From NCBI GenBank assembly GCA_014879655.1, contig JACSRS010000093.1, positions 1 to 42,686 on the forward strand: DNA of 42,686 bases, in the 5' to 3' direction. Of this stretch, positions 33,533-42,370 are shown in pieces. This DNA is from Burkholderiaceae bacterium. Lineage in GTDB: Bacteria; Pseudomonadota; Gammaproteobacteria; Burkholderiales; Burkholderiaceae_C. Both the position numbers and the translations under genes were made by a program. The notes under the pieces were generated by a model. It was not told the DNA's origin. It ran no database searches and saw only the letters and a program-made list of their open reading frames with translations. Every line of letters begins with the position of its first letter. The first letter of the stretch is position 1.

Positions 33533-35395
33533 ATGAAACCACCAGCGACACCTTCCACCGAACCGCCTGCCGTGAATATCCGGGTGCAGCCGCGGTGGCA
33601 AGTTCTCGCTGGCTTCGCTTACGGTTTCAGTCAGCCCACCATGCTGGGTCACGTGGAGATTTCAAAGACCACGGATACCGATCTGTCGGGTATCGACGCA
33701 GCGATGCGCTTTTGGAACACGGAGCCGCTGCCCGACGGCGCGCCCGCCAATGTGGCCGGTGCATGGACACATCGCCTGCTGCACTGGCAGGCAGCTTTGC
33801 AGCGGCAGGTGCGGATTCCGGTATTCGCACCCGGCGGAGTCATTCTGGATCGCAAGACGGAAAGCGGGCGCGAAACGGTCTTTCACGTGGCCATTCCCAC
33901 GCATGCACCGCGCGCGTCGCTGGAGGCGCTCGGCTGGCTGACCGGTGTGTTGACAGCGCTGCAGTCCGGCACGAGTCTCGATGACCTGCGCCAAAGCCAT
34001 CAGCAACTGCTGGAGAAACTTCGCAGCTACAGGCTGGATGGCGTCAACAATTACCATTTCCTTCACGCTGCCCACCGGCTCGACATTCCTGCCCTGGAGG
34101 TCACGCCTGCGACCTACCGCTTCGGTCACGGCGCCCACGCCCGGTGGCTGCAAAGCACGACGACCGATGCGACTTCGGCCATTGGCACATCCATTTGCGC
34201 CAGCAAGAGCCGAACGGTGAACGTGCTGCGACAAAAAGGTCTGCCGGTCCCGAAGCACAGTCGCGTGGATAACGCCGATGCGGCGCTGGAAATGGCTGAA
34301 AAACTCGGCTACCCGGTCGTCATCAAACCGGACGACCGGGAACAGGGTGAGGGCGTGCAGAGCGGTTTGAAAGATGCCACCGCCGTGCGACTGGCCTATG
34401 CCTCTGCCCTGCAGCATTCAAAAAAGATCCTCGTCGAGAAACACCACGAAGGCCAGGACTACCGCCTCACGGTCTATCGGGATCGCGTCGTCAAGATCGT
34501 GCATCGCAGAGCCGGTGGCATTGTGGGCGACGGTGTGAGCACCGTGGCTGAACTGCTGAATGCAGAGCAGGCATCGCCCTACTACCTGGAGCAGTTTCGC
34601 CGTCACGGCGTGATGAAGCTGTCGCTCGATGATGAGGCTGCCTCTTTGCTGAAAGAGCGTGGATATTCGACGCAGACGGTCCCGCCGGCTGGCGAGTTCA
34701 CCCCGCTGCGCCGTCGCAACAACATTTCGGTGGGCGGCACGCAGGTGTTGATCGATCCGCAAACCGTGCACCCGGACAACCTGGACCTGGCGATCCGCGC
34801 CACCCGCGCGGTGCTGCTGGACCTTTGCGGGCTGGACCTGATCAGCCCTGACCTGACCCGCTCCTGGCTGGAAACGGGCGCAGTCATCATCGAGATGAAT
34901 GCGCGTCCCCAGATCGGCATCGCCGCTGCGCCGGACCTGTACCGGGACCTCCTTCAGCTGCTTGTGCCGGCCGGCGGCCGCATTCCTTTGCAATTGCTGA
35001 TTTGCCCGTCACCTCCCGCTCAGCCTGAAATCGCGCGCTTGTTGCAGTTGGCGCAACAAGGCGGTTGTCAGGCAGTGTCATGCATCCACGGCGTCTGGGT
35101 CCATCGGCGCCAGATCAGCGGTCCGGCGATCAGCGGGTTTCACGCTGCCCGCGTGTTAATGATGCAAGACGATGTGCAATCGGGAATGGTGGTCATGACC
35201 GCGCAAGAGATCGTTCGCTACGGCCTGCCCGCCGACCGCTTCACCCGGATCATGGTCGTCGAGGACCGAAGCATCGATGAAACAGCCCGGGCTCAGCTGG
35301 CAGCGGCGCTGCGCATGACGAATCACCATGTCGTGCAAGGCCCTGATGGTCGCTCGGCCGGTCGCGTGTCTCAGGCAGGATCTGCAGAACCTTGA
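33533..35395 (+). CDS. Cyanophycin-synthetase-like ATP-grasp protein with a remnant Mur-ligase part
   Basis: A 620-residue protein resembling a shortened CphA. Residues about 90-200 recall the CphA N-domain (the IP-LEVTP-YRFGHGAHARWLQS entry). The ATP-grasp follows: TDATSAIGTSICASKSRTVNVLRQKGLPVP, GYPVVIKPDDREQGEGV, VHRRAGGIVGDGVSTVAELL, NNISVGGTQ and VIIEMNARPQIG, so an acyl-phosphate amide ligase is expected. The final 110 residues retain the second half of a CphA Mur-ligase pattern (VWVHRRQISGPAISGFHAARVLM, then GLPADRFTRIMVVED) but the GTNGKT P-loop is absent. True CphA is about 870-900 residues. Start uncertain: ATG 33533 is given and ATG 33500 is possible, neither with a clear ribosome-binding site. 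It converges with and overlaps the dehydrogenase gene by 25 bp. Confidence 0.85.
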   Translation: MKPPATPSTEPPAVNIRVQPRWQVLAGFAYGFSQPTMLGHVEISKTTDTDLSGIDAAMRFWNTEPLPDGAPANVAGAWTHRLLHWQAALQRQVRIPVFAPGGVILDRKTESGRETVFHVAIPTHAPRASLEALGWLTGVLTALQSGTSLDDLRQSHQQLLEKLRSYRLDGVNNYHFLHAAHRLDIPALEVTPATYRFGHGAHARWLQSTTTDATSAIGTSICASKSRTVNVLRQKGLPVPKHSRVDNADAALEMAEKLGYPVVIKPDDREQGEGVQSGLKDATAVRLAYASALQHSKKILVEKHHEGQDYRLTVYRDRVVKIVHRRAGGIVGDGVSTVAELLNAEQASPYYLEQFRRHGVMKLSLDDEAASLLKERGYSTQTVPPAGEFTPLRRRNNISVGGTQVLIDPQTVHPDNLDLAIRATRAVLLDLCGLDLISPDLTRSWLETGAVIIEMNARPQIGIAAAPDLYRDLLQLLVPAGGRIPLQLLICPSPPAQPEIARLLQLAQQGGCQAVSCIHGVWVHRRQISGPAISGFHAARVLMMQDDVQSGMVVMTAQEIVRYGLPADRFTRIMVVEDRSIDETARAQLAAALRMTNHHVVQGPDGRSAGRVSQAGSAEP

Positions 35396-36279
35396 GAACC
35401 CTGCTGACCGGCAGACTGCGCCTGCCCGCGATCATCGGCGCCAGGCCAACCCGCCGCTTTCAGTAAGGGCGCATCACCACCCGCATCGACTGCGTCCAGT
35501 TCAACGGCCAGCCTCTGGAACAAATGCTGCGCCGCAGTTGCAGATGCATCAGGCAACTGCAATGCCTGCAGGGTTCGGGCGATGTCAGCCATCTCGGCAG
35601 CAAATCTTGGTGCCTTGGGTGCGCTGCGGCGCAATCGTTGATGGGCGAGCGCGACCGAAACCGCGCTGCCTGCATCACGAGACCAGTGCGCCAGCAACTG
35701 TGCGCGCACGCCCTGCCTCTCCGCCAGTTCCAGCCCTTGATACAAGAGGGCCAGAAACGCCTTGTTGACAATCGAGTCGCATTGCTTCAGGACAGACGCC
35801 GTGCCCGGTTGCCCGCCCATCACCTGTGTGCGAAAACCGCTGCCGGCGAACCAGTGTGCCACCTCGCCGGCCCGGCTACCCGCCAGGTACAACTGCGTGA
35901 TCGATCCGGCACGGATCGGGGGACCGATGATAGCCCCGTCCACAAAATCGATGCCTTCGCGCCTGAATGCCCGAGCTGTCTGCCGGGACTGATCAGGCGC
36001 TTTTGCACTGGCGTCCAGATAAACGCCGCGAAAATTCGCCGCCAGGACCTGGGTCGCAACGTCGGCACAGGCGTCGGGCGGTAAAACCGACACAATGGCC
36101 TGACACTGTCGACACAGATCGACCAAGGTGGGCAGTTCCCGAAAGCCGGCCCGCGTGGCGCGGACCCGGGTGGCGGCACTGCGGAACTCGGACGCCCAGA
36201 AAACGCGGGCGCCCCCCGCTTGCAAAGCCTCGCCCACGGACGTACCCATTTCCCCCGGATGCAGCAGGCCGATGTTCAT
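35371..36279 (-). CDS. NAD(P)-dependent dehydrogenase, 6PGDH/beta-hydroxyacid type with DUF1932-like C-terminus
   Basis: A 302-residue oxidoreductase. The Rossmann motif is IGLLHPGEMGTSVGEAL (residues 3-19), with IVSVLPPDA after the NAD fold and VDGAIIGPPIRAG in the interdomain region. The C-terminal helical domain contains GTASVLKQCDSIVNKAFLALLYQGLELAERQGV, the position of the catalytic lysine of this superfamily, and fits DUF1932. AGGGGAAA precedes the ATG at 36279. It is the third gene of the leftward operon, 28 bp after the glycosyltransferase. The substrate is unknown; a hydroxyacid or sugar acid is expected. Confidence 0.85.
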   Translation of the reverse strand: MNIGLLHPGEMGTSVGEALQAGGARVFWASEFRSAATRVRATRAGFRELPTLVDLCRQCQAIVSVLPPDACADVATQVLAANFRGVYLDASAKAPDQSRQTARAFRREGIDFVDGAIIGPPIRAGSITQLYLAGSRAGEVAHWFAGSGFRTQVMGGQPGTASVLKQCDSIVNKAFLALLYQGLELAERQGVRAQLLAHWSRDAGSAVSVALAHQRLRRSAPKAPRFAAEMADIARTLQALQLPDASATAAQHLFQRLAVELDAVDAGGDAPLLKAAGWPGADDRGQAQSAGQQGSQGSADPA

Positions 36280-36307
36280 GGACTCACGTTTCCCCTGCGG
36301 CTTCGCA

Positions 36308-37780
36308 TCAATCCGCCGTGGCAGTCTGGCAGACAGACGGCACAGGTGCTTCCCGATCAAGGCTGAAGCTGGGATAGAAGCCTGCGATGTGACACAACTC
36401 GATATCGATGCCGCCGACGTCCGTGAAGTCGCAGCGGGTGGCTTCACTTCGTGTGACGAACCGGGCCGTGCGGTCGGCGTGGCGCGAACGTTCCATGAGT
36501 AGCGCCAGCACGCCTTGGCGCGCTGCCAACCCTTTTTCCTGAAGGTCCAGGAACAGCGGTCGCAGACGGGCGATTACATCCATCGCCTGGTTTACCAGCA
36601 GGGGGGCCGGCATTTTCACGCGCAGGCGCGAGACAAACTCGGCCTGCGACGGCTGCAGCCGCAGGGCCTCGGCCGGTGGCAATTGTCCCGGTGGCGTCCT
36701 GAGCAGTTTCAGAAACTTTTCCGGGTGGCCCAGGTATTCAAGGTGGCAATCCGACGCCGGCAAATCGCCGCCGAGGACAACCGAGACCATGTCGTCGACC
36801 CGAACGTGCCCCAGCCGATGGTCAAAGTGCGCACTGAAGTCCCGGCCGGTGAGGTAGTCAACACCGCACAGCGAAGCAGTTGGCACAAGCTCCGGCGCCG
36901 CGGCGTGCCGGCCGGCAATCACAGGCACGCCGGCGTGACTGGCTTCCACCAGTACGCGCCCGAGCGTTTCGAGATTGGACGTGCTGGAAAAGACCTTTGC
37001 ATCGAAACGCTCATACAGTGCCCATACGTCCTGGTTGTTTCGGGGCGGCAGATATTCAAAATGGTCGCCCGGGCCGAGCTGGTCGTGCAACAGCGCCTGA
37101 ATGGTCTCGGGCCTGCAACTGTCCGAGTGCAGGTCACCGCAGGCAATCAGCCGAAACCCGCCCGGGCGGGCCCTGTTGAGACGGATCAACAGTTCCACAA
37201 CGTCCGGGAAATTCTTGTCTTCCGACAGACGTCCGACGTACCCCAGGCAAAAAGGCGAGCCATCCTGCCTCGGTGGCCTTGCCGCACGCGGTGGCGGCGG
37301 GAAACACACGGCCAGCGGATAGCACAGCACGGTGGCCCGGTTGCGCAGATGCGGAAACATCTTTTCGTAGACGCCCCGCGTGTAGTGGCTGCCGACCAGC
37401 AGCACGTCCTGATCCCGCAGCAGCGGCTGGCACAGCCATTCCTGCAGCAGGTAACTGCTCCAGATCGCAGTGCGGACGTCCCGCACGATGCGGAAATCCA
37501 GCCCGAGCCGCTCGCGCAATTCGAAATAGTAGTGGGCGTGGGGCCCGACATTACTGACCACCACGTCAACGCCCGCCAGCACGTCCCGTGCATGGCTTTC
37601 GTCGCCGAGCAGCCGGTTGAGCTCGTGGAAATCAACCTGCAGGGCCGGATCGTCGTGCGCCTTCAGCAGCGTGACGATGTTTTCATGCGCCAGATTGACA
37701 CCGTCCTTTTGTGGCAAAGCCGGATCGGTCACGTAGTCGTGCACCGAAACGCGCGTCACCGAAGCGTCTGCCGTCGTCAA
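36308..37780 (-). CDS. GT4-type glycosyltransferase with extended C-terminal region
   Basis: A 490-residue GT-B fold glycosyltransferase. The N-terminal half includes DVVVSNVGPHAHYYF, and the donor-binding half includes GYVGRLSEDKNF and the E-x7-E motif ETLGRVLVE, followed by GVPVIAG. Around 130 residues beyond the usual GT4 end carry no motif I recognise and include VTRSEATRCDFTDVGG and ELCHIAGFYPSFSLD. The start is a TTG at 37780 that overlaps the upstream stop (TTGA), with GGAG nine bases before it; there is no in-frame ATG near the N-terminus. It is the middle gene of the leftward operon. The donor and acceptor are unknown. Confidence 0.83.
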   Translation of the reverse strand: MTTADASVTRVSVHDYVTDPALPQKDGVNLAHENIVTLLKAHDDPALQVDFHELNRLLGDESHARDVLAGVDVVVSNVGPHAHYYFELRERLGLDFRIVRDVRTAIWSSYLLQEWLCQPLLRDQDVLLVGSHYTRGVYEKMFPHLRNRATVLCYPLAVCFPPPPRAARPPRQDGSPFCLGYVGRLSEDKNFPDVVELLIRLNRARPGGFRLIACGDLHSDSCRPETIQALLHDQLGPGDHFEYLPPRNNQDVWALYERFDAKVFSSTSNLETLGRVLVEASHAGVPVIAGRHAAAPELVPTASLCGVDYLTGRDFSAHFDHRLGHVRVDDMVSVVLGGDLPASDCHLEYLGHPEKFLKLLRTPPGQLPPAEALRLQPSQAEFVSRLRVKMPAPLLVNQAMDVIARLRPLFLDLQEKGLAARQGVLALLMERSRHADRTARFVTRSEATRCDFTDVGGIDIELCHIAGFYPSFSLDREAPVPSVCQTATAD

Positions 37781-39366
37781 CGCAGCAGGCTCCGTCCGCT
37801 CATGGTCGCGGGCAATTCAACGCCGATCAGGTCCAGCAGCGTGGCGGGGATATCTTCGAGCAATCCGCTGCGGGGCTTCCCGCCGCCAGGAACCTGCGGG
37901 CCGCAAGCCATCCAGATATTGTGAACTGCTGAACCATGCGAAACATGGCCCCCCGACCGGAAATACGGCAGCGGCCCGATGCGGCCCAGTTGCGGGCAAT
38001 CCAGCCCGTCAGCCGGCGCATCGTCGTCCCAGCAAACCACCAGATCGGGGGGAATGTCCGGCGATTCGAACGGCATCTCCCGCATTCGAAGCACGCGTTT
38101 CACCAGCGGCAGCCCGGTGCGCGGATTGCTGGTCTGCGCCAGCAGTGCGGTCAGGGCATCGAGCGTCCGGGCGAACTCGTCCGCCTCGACCAGCCCGGAG
38201 CCTTCGCGTCCTTTCACGTTCAGACGGACATAACCATCGCCCACGCTTGGCAGCGCGAACGCCCGCATCTGTGGCCAGCAGGTTCGGTACCAAGCCGCCG
38301 GACTCCAGCTCAGCGGATCACCCTGCGCTTCCAGTGCGCCGGGAGACAGCAACACGCCCTCGCCGTGTGGCGTCCGCAGCGCCCAGACCTCATGCTTCCA
38401 GTGCCGGTGGAAATCGGTTCGAATCGCCTGGACGGGCCGGGAAGCGTCGCCTTCAGCGAGCGCCGCGCGCCCGTTGAAACACCACCGGTACAGCAGTTCC
38501 GGCAACAAGGCCATGCCCGGCACATCCATGTTGTTCACGCCGGTATGGTCGATGGTGAAAACAACGACATTCTGTTCGGGCGACACGGCGTCGACAATGC
38601 GACCGATGCCCCGGTCGATCTCCTGAAACATATCCTTTAACGCCTGGTCCGATCCCTCCGGCGGGGTCAGCGGGTGCGGCCGCTCCAGATGCCAGAGCAT
38701 GTGGTTGGCCGAGTGGCCCTCGGGGAAAAGCGCCATGAACAGATCCCACTCGCCGCGGCCCAGCAGATCCAGACAGATCTCGGTACGCCGACGCACCGAT
38801 TCCCTCAGCCGGTCGCCGAATTCCAGCACGGCCGGGCGGTCGTACAAGCTTGGCAGCACATAGGATTTCTCGACCTCGCCGGTCATCGCATCACGCACGT
38901 TGACAACATCGACCAGTTTGGGATCCGCTCCGTGTCGGGCGACGATTTCAGCCATCAACGGCGCCGGCTGCGAAACGGCCCGCACGGCATTGAGTTCGCT
39001 GCCCCAGCCGGCGATCTGAATGCCGTTGACCTGCGAAGAGATCGTTGCGGGAAAGTCGAATACACACACCCGCCGGGCATCGCCCAGCGCAAAAAAAGGC
39101 TCGTACCGGTCTTCCCGCTGCAAGGACTCGTTGAAATAAACATAACTTTGGGGCACGAACGCCGACCCGGTTCCTCCCACATCGCGCCCGGCCAGAAACG
39201 CGTCCCAGCAGCGCTCGTTGCGAAAGCGCTTGGTGTGGGTGACGTTCCCGCACACGCCCCTGGCGGCGATGCTGGCGAGGTTGGGCATCAAGCCCTGTGC
39301 CAGCCATTCATCCAGCAGCGCACTGTTCGGCCCGTCAATGCCAATCGCGACGACCTTGCCCGTCAT
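37777..39366 (-). CDS. Alkaline-phosphatase-superfamily (type I phosphodiesterase-like) protein, nucleophile replaced
   Basis: A 529-residue protein resembling the predicted AlkP-superfamily phosphohydrolases/phosphomutases of COG3379. It opens with VVAIGIDGPN (metal Asp11), has PEGHSANHMLWHLE and FTIDHTGVNN at the second and third metal-ligand blocks, and ends with GGHVSHGSAVHNIWMACGP and DIPATLLDLIGVELP, typical of this superfamily. The block that normally carries the Thr/Ser nucleophile before a conserved Trp reads FRNERCWDAFLAG, with Asn50 at the expected position, so activity may be altered or lost. AGGAGAG precedes the ATG. No signal peptide. First gene of the leftward operon. Confidence 0.83.
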   Translation of the reverse strand: MTGKVVAIGIDGPNSALLDEWLAQGLMPNLASIAARGVCGNVTHTKRFRNERCWDAFLAGRDVGGTGSAFVPQSYVYFNESLQREDRYEPFFALGDARRVCVFDFPATISSQVNGIQIAGWGSELNAVRAVSQPAPLMAEIVARHGADPKLVDVVNVRDAMTGEVEKSYVLPSLYDRPAVLEFGDRLRESVRRRTEICLDLLGRGEWDLFMALFPEGHSANHMLWHLERPHPLTPPEGSDQALKDMFQEIDRGIGRIVDAVSPEQNVVVFTIDHTGVNNMDVPGMALLPELLYRWCFNGRAALAEGDASRPVQAIRTDFHRHWKHEVWALRTPHGEGVLLSPGALEAQGDPLSWSPAAWYRTCWPQMRAFALPSVGDGYVRLNVKGREGSGLVEADEFARTLDALTALLAQTSNPRTGLPLVKRVLRMREMPFESPDIPPDLVVCWDDDAPADGLDCPQLGRIGPLPYFRSGGHVSHGSAVHNIWMACGPQVPGGGKPRSGLLEDIPATLLDLIGVELPATMSGRSLLR

Positions 39367-39504
39367 TGAAAACTCTCCTGATGGCCGCAAGACCGGCGAA
39401 GCGCGATCTTGAGCATGAAACCGATTGTAGGAGGGCCCCATCCGCAGGCCTGGCGTCCTGGCTCGCCGCTAGACTGCGCCTGTGCCATCTACAGGAGACC
39501 CGTC

Positions 39505-40416
39505 ATGCCCGAATTTTCCACGTTGCGCATCGCCGCCGATCCCGCCCGCCCGCGCATTGCCCGGCTGCTGCTGAACCGGCCGGAGCGGCTTAACGCCATC
39601 AACCACGAGACGCCGCGAGAGATCCGGGCGGCCGTCGAATGGGCGAATGCCGAGCCGGACATCCACGTCATCGTCGTCGAAGGGGCCGGCAAGGGCTTTT
39701 GCGGCGGCTACGACCTGAGCATCTTCGGCGAAGGCGAGATCGACCACCCCTGTCAGCAGGAGCGCACGCCGTGGGACCCGATGGTCGATTACGCTTACAT
39801 GAAGCGCAACACCGAAGACTTCATGACGCTGTGGAAGAGCGCCAAACCGACGATTGCCAAAGTCCACGGTGCGGCGGTGGCCGGCGGTAGCGACATTGCG
39901 CTTTCGTGCGACCTGCTGGTAATGGCCGACGACGCCCGCATCGGCTACATGCCCACCCGGGTCTGGGGCTGTCCGACGACCGCGATGTGGACCTACCGGC
40001 TCGGGCCGACCCGGGCCAAGCAACTGATGTTCACCGGCGACATCATCGATGGCCGTACCGCCGCCGCCTGGGGGCTGGCCAACGAAGCCGTGCCGGCCGA
40101 TCAGCTGGAAGCGGCCACGATGAAACTGGCCGAGCGGATTGCCGGCGTGCCGGCCAGCCACCTGGCGATGCACAAGATGGTGGTCAACCAGGTGATGCTG
40201 ACCATGGGCCTGGAGCAGACGCAGCAGATGGCCACGGTGTTCGATGGCATCACGCGCCACAACCCCGAGGGCCTGTGGTTTCGCCGCTATGCACAGGAAA
40301 ACGGTTTCAAAGCGGCGGTGCACTGGCGCGACGCCGGTCAGCCCATCCCCGAAGGCGACGAGGCCCGGGCGCGGGTGCGCGAGATGGAGGCACGCAGGAA
40401 GCGGGGCGACACCTGA
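39505..40416 (+). CDS. Crotonase-fold enzyme (enoyl-CoA hydratase/isomerase family)
   Basis: A 303-residue crotonase-superfamily protein. The oxyanion-hole segments are [11 protein letters not shown] and [17 protein letters not shown], and the fold runs to the C-terminal trimerisation helices. The two glutamates of classical hydratases are not there: the first position reads GGSDIAL (Asp) and the second [12 protein letters not shown] (Thr). It may therefore be an isomerase, hydrolase, dehalogenase-like or decarboxylase-type member rather than a hydratase. The insert [31 protein letters not shown] is a mark of a large proteobacterial subgroup of unknown substrate. ACAGGAG precedes the ATG. It is divergent from the AlkP-type gene across 138 bp. 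Confidence 0.88.
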   Translation: MPEFSTLRIAADPARPRIARLLLNRPERLNAINHETPREIRAAVEWANAEPDIHVIVVEGAGKGFCGGYDLSIFGEGEIDHPCQQERTPWDPMVDYAYMKRNTEDFMTLWKSAKPTIAKVHGAAVAGGSDIALSCDLLVMADDARIGYMPTRVWGCPTTAMWTYRLGPTRAKQLMFTGDIIDGRTAAAWGLANEAVPADQLEAATMKLAERIAGVPASHLAMHKMVVNQVMLTMGLEQTQQMATVFDGITRHNPEGLWFRRYAQENGFKAAVHWRDAGQPIPEGDEARARVREMEARRKRGDT

Positions 40417-40423
40417 AATGCAT

Positions 40424-40475
40424 CGGATTCGATAGCAACAACCGACGAATTGACGCTGGCTGAGTGCCAAAATGC
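40424..40475 (+). repeat. Interspersed repeat copy E, after the crotonase gene
   Basis: Contains ggattcgatagcaacaacc, gaattgacgctggctgagtgccaaaatgcc. It starts 8 bp after the crotonase stop and, like copy A, is followed within about 30 bp by a run of eight C (40503-40510). Confidence 0.65.
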
Positions 40476-40599
40476 CAAGAAATTTCCTCGCTGACGGCCT
40501 TACCCCCCCCTTGCTCCCGGACCCTGCTCGGGCCGCGGCATCGCCGGTGCCGCCGGCCGCCCGGATCGCGGGGTTCACCGGCCCGGCTATGCTTGAAGG

Positions 40600-42366
40600 A
40601 TGTACGCGCAACACTTCGGCCTGACGCAGGACCCGTTCTCCATCGCGCCGGACCCGCACTACCTGTTCATGAGCGAGCGCCATCGCGAGGCGCTGGCGCA
40701 CCTGCTGTATGGCGTCACCGGCCCCGACAGCACGGGCGGTGCCGGGCGCGCCAGTGGTGGCTTTGTGCTGCTGACCGGCGACATCGGCACGGGCAAAACC
40801 ACGGTCTGCCGCTGCTTTCTGGAGCAGATTCCGGCCGGCTGCCATGTGGCCTACATCTTCAATCCCAAACTGACGGTCACCGAACTGCTGCAGTCGATCT
40901 GCGACGAGTTCCACGTCGCCGTGACACCCGCGCACGCGGGGGCCCCGACGGTGAAGGACTTCATCGATGCGCTCAACGCCTTCCTGCTGCAAAGCCATGC
41001 TGCCGGCGAAAGCTGCGTGCTGATCATCGACGAGGCTCAGAACCTTGCGCCCGACGTGCTGGAACAGCTGCGCCTGCTGACCAATCTGGAGACCAGCGAG
41101 CGAAAGTTGCTGCAGATCCTACTGATCGGCCAGCCCGAGCTGCGCGCGATGCTGGCGCGCCCGGAACTCGAACAACTGGCCCAGCGCGTCATTGCGCGCT
41201 TTCACCTCGACGCGCTGTCCGCGACGGAAACCACTCAGTACATCGCGCACCGCCTGGCCGTGGCTGGGCACAAAGGCCCCCTGCCGCTCGATGCCCGTGC
41301 GCTGGCACGGCTGCACCAGCTCTCCCGCGGCGTGCCCCGGCGCATCAACCTGCTGTGCGGGCGCGCCCTGCTGGGCGCCTGGGCCAACGGCTTGCACCAG
41401 GTGGACCGCAAGGTCATCGATCGGGCGGCCGACGAGGTGTTCGGGCCGGCGATTGCGCCGTCCGGCCCGCGCGGGAACCTGTCGGCGGACCCGCAGCAAC
41501 CCGCTACCGTGCGCAGCGACACGCGCAAGGCCTGGCTGGCCGGCGCAGCCGGCGTTGCGGTCGGCGCGCTGGCAGCTGCGGCTGCCGTGCTGTTCCTGAA
41601 GCCGGCCGCTGCACCGACGCCCATGGCTGCTCGCGCGGCCGCGTCTGCCTCGATGCCGGTTGCCGCGTCGACATCGGGCGCTGCCAGTTCCATGCGCCCG
41701 GTGGCCAGTCAGCTGCTTGCCCAGGCCACCACCTTGAGCCCGGCCCAGCTTGCGCAGTTGCCCGCCGACATCGACAGCGCCTGGCGCGGCCTGGCGCCGG
41801 CCTGGCAATTGCCGGTCACCACCGAGCCGCCCTGCCCGCTGGCCGCAGCCCGCCAGGTGCAGTGCCTGAGCACCGACTCGCTGAGCCTGCCGCTGATCCG
41901 CCAGCTCGGGCGCCCCGGTTTCCTCACCCTGACCGCGCCCGACGGCCGGGCGGCCTATGCCCGGCTGCTGGCGCTGGATGCCCAGCAGGTCACCCTGGAC
42001 CTGGCGGGCCAGTCGGTTCAACTGCCGGTTGCTGCCTTGAACGGCGTCTGGACCGGCGAGTTTTCCACCTACTGGCGCACCCCGCCCGGCTACAACGGCG
42101 AGCTGCACGAGGGCAGCAGCGGGCCGGCGGTCGCCTGGCTGGCCCAGAACCTGTCCCGGCTGGATGGCGAGCCGGCCCTGTCCGAGCAAGGCCGTGCGCC
42201 GGTGCTCGACAAGGCACTGGTCGCTCGCGTGCGGGCCTTCCAGCGCACCCAGGGTTTTCGCCCGGACGGTGTAGCCGGGCCCCTGACCTTGATGCAACTG
42301 AACCGCGACACCGGGGTGGCCGAACCCCGCCTGCCTACCGAATACGGGGCGCGCAACGCGCCATGA
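40600..42366 (+). CDS. gspA: GspA/ExeA-like AAA+ ATPase with transmembrane segment and peptidoglycan-binding domain
   Basis: A 588-residue inner-membrane ATPase. Residues 1-300 are an ExeA-type AAA+ module, opening MYAQHFGLTQDPFSIAPDPHYLFMS, with Walker A GDIGTGKTT (60-68) and Walker B LIIDEAQNL (141-149). One membrane segment follows at about residues 310-333, then an Ala/Ser-rich linker and a periplasmic part. The last 90 residues form a peptidoglycan-binding domain (SSGPAVAWLAQNLSRLDG, VRAFQRTQGFRPDGVAGPLTLMQLN). In Aeromonas, ExeA with ExeB binds peptidoglycan and helps install the type II secretin. The gspB gene follows after 4 bp; other secretion genes are not in the window. Confidence 0.92.
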   Translation: MYAQHFGLTQDPFSIAPDPHYLFMSERHREALAHLLYGVTGPDSTGGAGRASGGFVLLTGDIGTGKTTVCRCFLEQIPAGCHVAYIFNPKLTVTELLQSICDEFHVAVTPAHAGAPTVKDFIDALNAFLLQSHAAGESCVLIIDEAQNLAPDVLEQLRLLTNLETSERKLLQILLIGQPELRAMLARPELEQLAQRVIARFHLDALSATETTQYIAHRLAVAGHKGPLPLDARALARLHQLSRGVPRRINLLCGRALLGAWANGLHQVDRKVIDRAADEVFGPAIAPSGPRGNLSADPQQPATVRSDTRKAWLAGAAGVAVGALAAAAAVLFLKPAAAPTPMAARAAASASMPVAASTSGAASSMRPVASQLLAQATTLSPAQLAQLPADIDSAWRGLAPAWQLPVTTEPPCPLAAARQVQCLSTDSLSLPLIRQLGRPGFLTLTAPDGRAAYARLLALDAQQVTLDLAGQSVQLPVAALNGVWTGEFSTYWRTPPGYNGELHEGSSGPAVAWLAQNLSRLDGEPALSEQGRAPVLDKALVARVRAFQRTQGFRPDGVAGPLTLMQLNRDTGVAEPRLPTEYGARNAP

Positions 42367-42370
42367 AGCC

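Noticed and set aside
40500-40520. Run of eight C before gspA as a phase-variation tract
   Set aside because: It lies 90 bp upstream of the gspA start and outside any reading frame or recognisable promoter spacer.
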